A DNA stretch of 64,000 bases from Pseudomonas yamanorum (GTDB lineage Bacteria > Pseudomonadota > Gammaproteobacteria > Pseudomonadales > Pseudomonadaceae), in contig NZ_LT629793.1 in the NCBI RefSeq assembly GCF_900105735.1, positions 5,766,001 through 5,830,000 on the forward strand, read 5' to 3'. The notes under the pieces were generated by a model, which did not search any database, was not told the origin of the DNA, and saw only the letters and a list, made by a program, of their open reading frames with translations. Within the stretch, counting starts at the first letter, position 1; the number at the start of each line of letters is the position of its first letter. The position numbers and the translations under genes are program-made. Below, piece after piece: positions 58,269-64,000 of the stretch.

Positions 58269-59734
58269 CCATCCCTTTCAAGGTCTTGGTTTAAAATCCC
58301 CTAACCAATCCAGTCAGGACGACGAAACTATGTGGGAAAAGGTTTTAGAACGGTTTGAAAAACAGGCTCCGGCCAGCGTCATGACCAAGTTGATATTAGA
58401 GCAGGCAGTAGATGCCGCTTGGGTTGACAAGGTGTTCGATGATCACCGCCAACGGCAGTACTCACGTGAGCTTTTGTTTTCAACCGTTGTTGAGCTGATG
58501 TCCCTTGTTTCATTGGGCTTGAGGCCGTCGTTGCACGCGGCGGCGCGCAAGATGGAGGGCCTTTCGGTCAGTGTTTCGGCACTCTATGACAAGATCAAGC
58601 GAACCGAACCCGAGCTGCTTCGCGCCCTCATTTCGGGCAGTGCCGAACGTTTGATACCAACCGTCGAAACGCTCGGCCATTCATCGATCCTGCCCGGCTG
58701 GCAGTTGCGTATTGTGGATGGCAACCACTTGCCGGCCACTGAAAAACGTCTAGGCGCTCTGCGCAATGAGCGCGGCGCAGCGCGCCCAGGATTTTCAGTA
58801 GTTGCCTACGATCCGGATCTGGATTTAGTCGTTGATCTTCAGCCGTGGGAAGATGCCTACGCCAGTGAGCGAGTCAGTGTTTTACCGCTGCTGGCCCGCG
58901 CATGCGCGGGCCAGTTGTGGATGGCTGACCGGCTCTATTGCACGCTGCCCATCCTGCAAGCCTGCGAGGACACGGGGGCTTCGTTCATCGTTCGCCAACC
59001 CAGCAAGCATCCACGCCTGGTCCAGGAAAGTGAGTGGCAAGACTCAGGGACGGTCGATAGCGGAACCGTTCGCGAACAAATCATCGAAGTGAAGGGTGGC
59101 CGCCGCTGGCGACGTGTTGAGTTGAGCCTGCAAACGGCGAATGACTCAGGTGATTTGGTGATGTGGTTCTGGAGCAATTTGCCCGACACCATCGGTGCCC
59201 GGCAGATAGCCGATTTATACCGTCATCGCTGGAGTATCGAAGGAATGTTTCAGCGCCTTGAGTCGGTACTGGACAGTGAAATTACAGGCCTTGGCAGCCC
59301 GAAAGCCGCGCTATTGGGCTTTGCCTCGGCGGTCCTGGCTTACAACGTTTTGTCGGTTCTCAAGCGTAGCGTTGAGCAGGCGCACCGCGAAACGCAGCCA
59401 GAGGGTTGGCAGGTTTCGATTTTCCATTTGGCGGTGCATGTTCGCAGTGATTATCAAGGCTTGCAGATCGCATTGCCTGCGGAAAATTTCCCTCTTGAAA
59501 AGACTCCGCAAGGGCTGGCAGAGCGATTGCTGGCCCTGGCAAGGATGATCAAACCTAAGTCCGTAGCAAAAAGCCCTCGTGGCCCCAAAGTAGCCAAGCC
59601 CAAGGAGTGGCTGGAAGGTAAGGCAGCACGGGCGCATGTCTCAACAGCTAGGGTGCTTAAGGCGGCCAAGTCGGATAAACGTACTTAAACATGGCCTTAA
59701 ACGGACTTTTAAACGCAGACCTTGAAAGGGATGG
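58269..59734 (+). mobile_element. IS4-family insertion sequence, complete
   Basis: 1466 bp with perfect 18-bp terminal inverted repeats: CCATCCCTTTCAAGGTCT at the left end (58269-58286) and its complement at the right end (59717-59734). It is flanked by a 9-bp direct repeat CTCTTACAG (58260-58268 and 59735-59743), which is the target duplication. One transposase gene fills it. It sits in the left arm of the larger inverted repeat; the intact target is visible in the right arm. Confidence 0.92.
58330..59688 (+). CDS. IS4-family transposase
   Basis: 452 residues from ATG 58330 (MWEKVLERFEKQAPASVMTK); the longer start at 58219 would lie outside the IS. DDE residues: Asp in WQLRIVDGNHLPATEKR (about 155), Asp in GQLWMADRLYCTLPI (about 220), and Glu in the YRHRWSIEGMFQRLE block (about 333). 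Full length and uninterrupted, so possibly active. Confidence 0.93.
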   Translation: MWEKVLERFEKQAPASVMTKLILEQAVDAAWVDKVFDDHRQRQYSRELLFSTVVELMSLVSLGLRPSLHAAARKMEGLSVSVSALYDKIKRTEPELLRALISGSAERLIPTVETLGHSSILPGWQLRIVDGNHLPATEKRLGALRNERGAARPGFSVVAYDPDLDLVVDLQPWEDAYASERVSVLPLLARACAGQLWMADRLYCTLPILQACEDTGASFIVRQPSKHPRLVQESEWQDSGTVDSGTVREQIIEVKGGRRWRRVELSLQTANDSGDLVMWFWSNLPDTIGARQIADLYRHRWSIEGMFQRLESVLDSEITGLGSPKAALLGFASAVLAYNVLSVLKRSVEQAHRETQPEGWQVSIFHLAVHVRSDYQGLQIALPAENFPLEKTPQGLAERLLALARMIKPKSVAKSPRGPKVAKPKEWLEGKAARAHVSTARVLKAAKSDKRT

Positions 59735-60063
59735 CTCTTACAGCGACTCACTTTGGAAAAGCCCCAAAGTAAGCAAAGGGCTCTGCCCCGCCTGTCGGCA
59801 CCTCGCCTAGGCTCGGTGTTCCCTCACTCCGGCATTGCTCCGCGGGCCGCCGCGACGGGCCATCCATGGCCCGGCGCGGCTAAACCGGCGTCCTGCCGGT
59901 TTACCCGCTCCGCAATACCTGCGTTCGGCCTCGGGCTTATTGGGGCAGTCAGATCAAGATCAAAAGCAAGAGCACAGCGGCCTCCCGGCCGGCTTGAGTG
60001 TTAAAAGCAAAGGCAAGATCCAGAGCGAAAGCCAAATCTGAAGCGGATGCAGCTCTGCTTTTC

Positions 60064-60091
60064 TGTGGGAGCAGGCAAGCCAGCTCCCACA
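60064..60091. repeat. Single REP-like palindrome
   Basis: TGTGGGAGC - 10 bases - GCTCCCACA in the centre of the large inverted-repeat element; a diverged REP (GCAGGCAAGCCAGC centre). Confidence 0.7.
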
Positions 60092-60490
60092 TTTGACCGT
60101 GTCTGCTTTTGATTTGGCTGTTGCACTTGCTGTTGCTGTTGCTTCACCACACTCAAGCCGGCCGGGAGGCCGCTGTGCTTTTGCTTTTGATCTTGATTTT
60201 GATCTTAGGCGCCCCGTTAAACCACGCTGGCCGAACGCAGGCTTTGGAGCGTGGGTAACCCGGCAGGACGCCGGGTTAGCCGCGCTGGGCCAAGGATGGC
60301 CCGTCGCGGCGGCCCGCGGAGCAATGCCGGAGTGAGGGAACACCGAGCCTAGGCGAGGTGCCGACAGGCGGGGCAGAGCCCTTTGCTTACTTTGGGGCTT
60401 TTCAAAAGTGAGCCGCTGTAAGAGCGGAACCATAAGCGGCCATCACCCAAAAAACGGATATACACCCAAATCAGCTTCACGAGAAAGCAC

Positions 60491-60514
60491 AAAGGGGACC
60501 CTAAGGTCCCCTTT
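60491..60514. terminator. Hairpin terminator
   Basis: AAAGGGGACC / GGTCCCCTTT perfect stem with a 4-base loop, directly outside the large inverted repeat; suitable for transcripts coming from the right (minus strand). Confidence 0.65.
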
Positions 60515-60541
60515 AATTTGTCGTTGCGTGCTCTTTTTTTA

Positions 60542-60754
60542 TTATTGAGGGGCGGTCTGTTGTTGTTTTTGGCAACCGTGGCCCTTTACCGCTGTTTTTG
60601 GCGACCCCCATCCGGGGTCAAGAGCAAACGTATTTTTTTGAGCGCTGATCTGCTTCTTCGCAAGCGATCCAACCAGTGGGTAGCTACCTTGAGGTAGTTT
60701 TTTGTTCTTCTCTATCCGGTTGCGGGTTTCGGCTAGCCGTACCCTGCGAAGCAC
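60542..60754 (-). CDS. Small hypothetical ORF in AT-rich segment
   Basis: 70 residues from GTG 60754 with TTTGGAGAA upstream. Basic and Gln-rich (RLAETRNRIEKNKK, then GSYPLVGSLAKKQ and a C-terminal KQQQTAPQ). No family recognised. The frame is open about 20 codons further upstream without another start, so it may be a fragment of an older gene. Ends near a terminator on the same strand. Confidence 0.3.
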   Translation of the reverse strand: MLRRVRLAETRNRIEKNKKLPQGSYPLVGSLAKKQISAQKNTFALDPGWGSPKTAVKGHGCQKQQQTAPQ

Positions 60755-61021
60755 ATCTTCTCCAAAAAAATCTGTTAGCTGCGTCTCTGCCGTGTTGTTT
60801 TTGTTATGTCAGAGTCGTTACGTCTTATTTTTATTAGGTTTGGTGCTTTTTATTCTTGTTATGCAATAGAGATAGCAGAAGCCGTGCCAACTTTTTAAAT
60901 TCCTTTAAAATCAATAGCTTGGTTTTTTAGCAGGAAATTTCTTTCAGTAAATGCGACAAGATATGTTCCCGTGTTACCCGATGTGTAGCCGCGAGGTAAC
61001 ACATCGTCACAGGCGCGCTAC
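60755..61021. other. AT-rich intergenic stretch
   Basis: T-rich runs and low GC compared with all flanking genes; no gene seen. Between the small ORF and liuE, near a GTGTTACC/GGTAACAC inverted repeat (60972-61003) that could act as the liuE terminator. Confidence 0.4.
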
Positions 61022-61921
61022 TCAACCCGCGCTGCGAGCCTTCGCCACACGCGAACCCGTGGGGCGCCCGAGGACCGTACAAATCTGCTGGCCCGCCAGA
61101 ATCAGCTTGTCCATGTCGATACCCGTCTCGATGCCCAAGCCATTGAGCAGGTACAGCACATCTTCGGTCGCGACGTTACCGCTGGCACCCTTGGCATAGG
61201 GGCAGCCGCCGAGGCCTGCAATAGAGCTGTCAAACACCTGGATACCTTCCTCCAGGCTGGCGTAGATATTGGCGATGGCCTGGCCATAGGTGTCATGGAA
61301 GTGCCCGGCCAGCTTGTCCCGTGGCACCTGCGCGCCGACCACCTCGAACATCCGCCGCGTGGCGCCTGCGGTGCCGGTGCCAATGGTGTCGCCCAGGGAC
61401 ACCTCATAGCAGCCCATGGCAAACAGCTCGCGAGCGACTACCGCGACGTGTTCCGGGGCGACCTGACCTTCATAGGGGCAACCCAACACACACGACACAT
61501 AACCCCGCACGCTCACTCCATGCTGCCTCGCCGCGTCCATGATCGGCACGAAGCGCTCCAGGCTTTCGCTGATGGAGCAGTTGATATTGCGCCGGGAAAA
61601 CGCCTCGGATGCCGCCGCAAACACCGCGACTTCCTTCACGCCCGCCGCCAGCGCATCTTCAAAACCCCGCAGGTTTGGCGCCAACGCGCCATAGGTCACG
61701 CCAGGTTTGCGCTGGATCTGCGCAAACACTTCGGCCGACCCGGCCATCTGCGGCACCCACTTGGACGAGACAAAACTGCCGACTTCGATGTAACCCAGGC
61801 CGGCGGCGCTGAGGGCGTCCACCAATTGCACCTTGTCGGCGACGCTGATGGGTTGCGCTTCATTCTGCAGGCCGTCGCGCGGACCGACTTCCACCAGGCG
61901 CACATGAGAGGGAAGGGACAT
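61022..61921 (-). CDS. liuE: Hydroxymethylglutaryl-CoA lyase
   Basis: 299 residues. DRE-TIM metallolyase: VRLVEVGPRDGLQNEAQPI at the N terminus (catalytic Arg/Asp), FAAASEAFSRRNINCS, GYVSCVLGCPYEG, HFHDTYGQAIAN (metal-binding HxH) and the active-site Cys loop AGLGGCPYAKGASGNVATEDV (about 262). Splits HMG-CoA to acetyl-CoA and acetoacetate, the last liu step. Follows liuR by 10 bp, but lies about 4.6 kb from liuA. Confidence 0.96.
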   Translation of the reverse strand: MSLPSHVRLVEVGPRDGLQNEAQPISVADKVQLVDALSAAGLGYIEVGSFVSSKWVPQMAGSAEVFAQIQRKPGVTYGALAPNLRGFEDALAAGVKEVAVFAAASEAFSRRNINCSISESLERFVPIMDAARQHGVSVRGYVSCVLGCPYEGQVAPEHVAVVARELFAMGCYEVSLGDTIGTGTAGATRRMFEVVGAQVPRDKLAGHFHDTYGQAIANIYASLEEGIQVFDSSIAGLGGCPYAKGASGNVATEDVLYLLNGLGIETGIDMDKLILAGQQICTVLGRPTGSRVAKARSAG

Positions 61922-61933
61922 GGCAGCTACCTT

Positions 61934-62332
61934 TTATGAATGGCCAACCTGGCCCTGAATGGTCTGTTCCAGCGCCTGGGTGCACCGCTCTTCGGCGGTG
62001 TCCAGCTCCAGCTTCATCTGTTCGATGTCCAGTAACTGTTGCTCCAGTTGCTCGCGACGCTCGGCGATTTTCGCCAGCATGCTGTGCAGCTGTTTCTGGT
62101 TGCCGCTGGTGGGGTCGTAGAGTTCGATCAGCTCCCGGCACTCGGCCAGGGAAAAACCGATGCGCTTGCCCCGCAGGATCAACTTCAGGCTGACCTTGTC
62201 CCGGGGCGAGTAAATGCGCTCCTGGCCCCGGCGTTCCGGGGACAGCAGGCCTTGTTCTTCATAGAAGCGAATGGCGCGGGTGGTGATGTCGAGCTCGCGG
62301 GCGAGGTCGGAGATGCTGTAGGTCGTGCTCAT
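61934..62332 (-). CDS. liuR: MerR-family regulator of the liu genes
   Basis: 132 residues from ATG 62332 (a TTG at 62344 is in frame). N-terminal MerR HTH TTYSISDLARELDITTRAIRFYEEQGLLSPERRGQERIYSPRDKVSLKLILRGKRIGFSLAECRELIELYDP, then a dimerisation coiled coil (ERREQLEQQLLDIEQMKLEL). It matches LiuR of P. aeruginosa in type and context. A 22-bp palindrome lies just upstream, with related palindromes at liuA, so it likely controls both units. Confidence 0.92.
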   Translation of the reverse strand: MSTTYSISDLARELDITTRAIRFYEEQGLLSPERRGQERIYSPRDKVSLKLILRGKRIGFSLAECRELIELYDPTSGNQKQLHSMLAKIAERREQLEQQLLDIEQMKLELDTAEERCTQALEQTIQGQVGHS

Positions 62333-62372
62333 GGTAGCGCTCAAGGAGTGTCTTGAGCGTTAAGCTAATGGG

Positions 62373-62394
62373 TGCTTGACGTTAACGTCAAGCA
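62373..62394. promoter_or_regulatory. 22-bp palindrome upstream of liuR (LiuR operator)
   Basis: Perfect symmetric site with core TTGACGTTAACGTCAA, 41 bp before liuR. Overlaps the space just after the LysR stop. Same ACGTTAACGT core as at liuA. Confidence 0.78.
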
Positions 62395-62399
62395 GCAGC

Positions 62400-63335
62400 T
62401 CAAGCCTGCTGCTTATCCAGCTTCTTCTCATGGGCGGTCACCTGCTGGCACAACTCGATCATTTGCTCGCGCATCCAGCGGTTGGCCGGGTCCTGGTCGG
62501 TGCTTTCATGCCAGTACAGATGGGTTTCCACCATGGGCACATCATTTACCGGCAGGTTGAACCAGTGCAGTTCATGGCGCCGGGCAAAGCGCTCAGGCAC
62601 CGTCATCACCATGTCGGTCTGCTGCAACACTTGCGAGGCCATCAGGTAGTGCTGGGAGCGCAGGGCAATCTTGCGCTGCAGGCCCATCTTGCCCAGTGCC
62701 AGGTCGACGTGGCCCAGGCCGTTGCGCCGGCTGGAGATATGAATGTGGGTCAGCGACAGGTAGTCATCCAGAGTGAGCTTGTCCTTGCCTGCCATCGGAT
62801 GGCCCTTGCGCATGGCGCATACATAGCGGTCTTCCATCAGCTTGACGTGGCGCACTTGCGGGTCGGTGTTGAGCGGCGCATCCACCGCAAAGTCCAGGCG
62901 ACCGGCCGCCAGTTCCTTGGTGGTTTCCCGGCGCTTGGACAGGAAGCTCTCGATCACCACCGTCGGCGCCAGGCGGCGCAGGCGCTGGAACAGTGCGGGC
63001 AAGATCACCGCTTCGGTGAGGTCGGTCATGCTGATGCGGTAGGTCTTGGCGGCCTGTTGCGGATTGAAAATCCGGCTTTCCTGCACCGATACCCGCAGCA
63101 ACGACAGCGCATTACGCACCGGGCCGATGATGTTCTGGGCCATGGGCGTGGGCACCATGCCTTGGGCGGTGCGCACGAACAACGGGTCGTTGAACGTCTC
63201 CCGCAGGCGGGCCAGAGCGTTCGACACTGCCGGCTGGGTAATCCCGACAATCTGCCCGGCGCGGGTCAGGTTGGCTTCGGTGTAGATCGCGTCAAAGACG
63301 ATGAAGAGGTTGAGGTCGACCTTGCTCAGATTCAT
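62400..63335 (-). CDS. LysR-family regulator (NodD/LeuO-like subgroup)
   Basis: 311 residues. HTH: KVDLNLFIVFDAIYTEANLTRAGQIVGITQPAVSNALARLRETFNDPLFVRT, the DLNLFxVFDAIYxExNLTRA start seen in NodD/NahR/LeuO-like members. Effector domain from about residue 95. Divergent from an acyl-CoA dehydrogenase gene 150 bp away; it may control that gene. The gap holds a partial dyad CCGATCATATATCGG suited to LysR binding. Confidence 0.88.
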   Translation of the reverse strand: MNLSKVDLNLFIVFDAIYTEANLTRAGQIVGITQPAVSNALARLRETFNDPLFVRTAQGMVPTPMAQNIIGPVRNALSLLRVSVQESRIFNPQQAAKTYRISMTDLTEAVILPALFQRLRRLAPTVVIESFLSKRRETTKELAAGRLDFAVDAPLNTDPQVRHVKLMEDRYVCAMRKGHPMAGKDKLTLDDYLSLTHIHISSRRNGLGHVDLALGKMGLQRKIALRSQHYLMASQVLQQTDMVMTVPERFARRHELHWFNLPVNDVPMVETHLYWHESTDQDPANRWMREQMIELCQQVTAHEKKLDKQQA

Positions 63336-63485
63336 TTCGCTGCGCTCTTATTGTTAGGTGTCCATACGCCGATCATATATCGGTGATGAATGTTAATACA
63401 CGCCGAGAATAGGCTAGGTAAATTATCAACGCTGTTCTAGCATCGATTCATGACCTCAACAACCTCCATTGAGAAGGTGCTGCCC

Positions 63486-64000
63486 ATGGATTTCGCCTAT
63501 TCGCCCAAGGTTCAGGAACTGCGTGAACGCGTTACCGCGTTCATGGACGCTTACGTCTACCCGGCCGAGCCTGTGTTTGAACGCCAGGTTGCCGAAGGTG
63601 ACCGCTGGCAGCCCACTGCGATCATGGAGGAGTTGAAAGCCAAGGCTAAAGCCGAAGGCCTGTGGAACCTGTTCCTGCCGGAATCCGAACTGGGCGCCGG
63701 GCTGACCAACCTGGAATACGCTCCCCTGGCAGAAATCATGGGCCGCTCCTTGTTGGGGCCGGAGCCGTTCAACTGCTCGGCACCGGATACCGGCAACATG
63801 GAAGTGCTGGTGCGCTACGCCAACGAAGAGCAAAAGCAGCGCTGGCTGGAGCCGTTGCTGCGCGGCGAGATCCGCTCGGCATTCGCCATGACTGAGCCGG
63901 ACGTGGCGTCCTCCGATGCCACCAACATGGCGGCCCGTGCGGTACGTGACGGCGACGAGTGGGTGATCAACGGTAAAAAATGGTGGACCTCCGGCGCCTG
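63486..64000 (+). CDS. Acyl-CoA dehydrogenase, N-terminal part (runs off the window)
   Basis: At least 171 residues from ATG 63486 (GAGAAGG 8 bases upstream; ATG 63450 is also in frame). Acyl-CoA dehydrogenase N-terminal helical domain [32 protein letters not shown] and the [17 protein letters not shown] and [16 protein letters not shown]-contact blocks. It resembles the FadE/ACAD10-11-like group that starts with DFAYSPK. Chain-length specificity cannot be told. Likely regulated by the divergent LysR. Confidence 0.93.
   Translation, partial: MDFAYSPKVQELRERVTAFMDAYVYPAEPVFERQVAEGDRWQPTAIMEELKAKAKAEGLWNLFLPESELGAGLTNLEYAPLAEIMGRSLLGPEPFNCSAPDTGNMEVLVRYANEEQKQRWLEPLLRGEIRSAFAMTEPDVASSDATNMAARAVRDGDEWVINGKKWWTSGA

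Larger units (their letters stand above)
58217..60467. repeat. Large inverted-repeat element (arms about 310 bp), split by an IS
   Basis: The left arm (58217-58268 plus 59744 to about 60000) and the right arm (about 60150-60467) are reverse complements with scattered differences: outer ends read GGGTGTATATCCG and CGGATATACACCC, then GAAAAGCCCCAAAGTAAGC against GCTTACTTTGGGGCTTTTC, and inward to CGGCCTCCCGGCCGGCTTGA. Without the IS the element is about 790 bp with a 150-bp centre holding a REP. Apparent ORFs inside it occur in both arms and are not credible genes. A non-autonomous mobile or palindromic repeat family member. Confidence 0.8.

Noticed and set aside
59753..60433. ORFs in both arms of the large inverted repeat sharing the peptide start EKPQSKQRALPRLSAPRLGS
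   Set aside because: They are the same repeat read from each arm, without ribosome sites; repeat-derived, not genes.

Overview
The window is a 64 kb chromosomal piece of a Pseudomonas, most likely of the P. fluorescens group. This rests on the order tig-clpP-clpX-lon-hupB-ppiD, a PrrF-type iron sRNA, liu (leucine/isovalerate) catabolic genes under a MerR-family LiuR, phnWX, several REP/REPIN palindromes of the GTGGGAGCGGGCTTGC type, and high-GC coding sequence. All calls are by reading alone; no database search was run.

Layout. 1-4.5 kb: 5' end of an RND efflux pump, two lipoproteins (one a C39-peptidase-like protein without its catalytic Cys), a small membrane protein, pbpG and folD. 4.6-5.2 kb: tRNA operon Arg-His-Leu-His in which the His gene plus its terminator is duplicated. 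5.6-14.1 kb: protein quality-control block tig, clpP, clpX, lon, hupB, a decayed tRNA-Asp-like sequence, ppiD. 14.2-18.8 kb: nhaA, an MFS exporter with divergent LysR, and a DUF2242 lipoprotein. 18.8-25.7 kb: a homodimeric E1 (AceE-like) gene without E2/E3, a divergent MarR regulator, a second gene that keeps only the C-terminal part of an E1, a 28-codon gene, an AraC regulator and a nitrilase-fold protein lacking its catalytic Cys. Matching TTGCAATTGCAA palindromes lie in front of both E1-type genes. 25.9-29.4 kb: fadH, a D-cysteine desulfhydrase/ACC deaminase homologue and a cytochrome b561.

29.6-35.9 kb: 2-aminoethylphosphonate degradation (phnX, phnW), two LysR regulators, an organophosphate-antiporter-type MFS carrier, and a YebC-family protein. 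36-38.5 kb: a leucine-rich-repeat/protein-kinase fusion and a ZapE/AFG1 ATPase. 38.7-45 kb: an archaic (Csu/CupE-type) chaperone-usher pilus operon with four small spore-coat-U pilins, chaperone, usher and two-domain tip protein. 45-48 kb: ECF sigma/anti-sigma pair divergent from a catalase-fold peroxidase and cytochrome b561; both directions carry a GGAAT-N16-CGTC promoter, so it reads as a self-contained stress circuit. 48-51 kb: an M14 carboxypeptidase, the PrrF sRNA with Fur box, a small conserved protein and an XRE/S24 repressor whose catalytic Ser is Ala.

50.9-64 kb: liuD, liuC, liuB and liuA, with a divergent acyl-CoA synthetase, are separated from liuE-liuR by a roughly 0.8 kb inverted-repeat element into which an IS4-family insertion sequence has jumped (9-bp target duplication visible). 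LiuR-like palindromes lie in front of both liuA and liuR. A LysR regulator and the start of an acyl-CoA dehydrogenase close the window.
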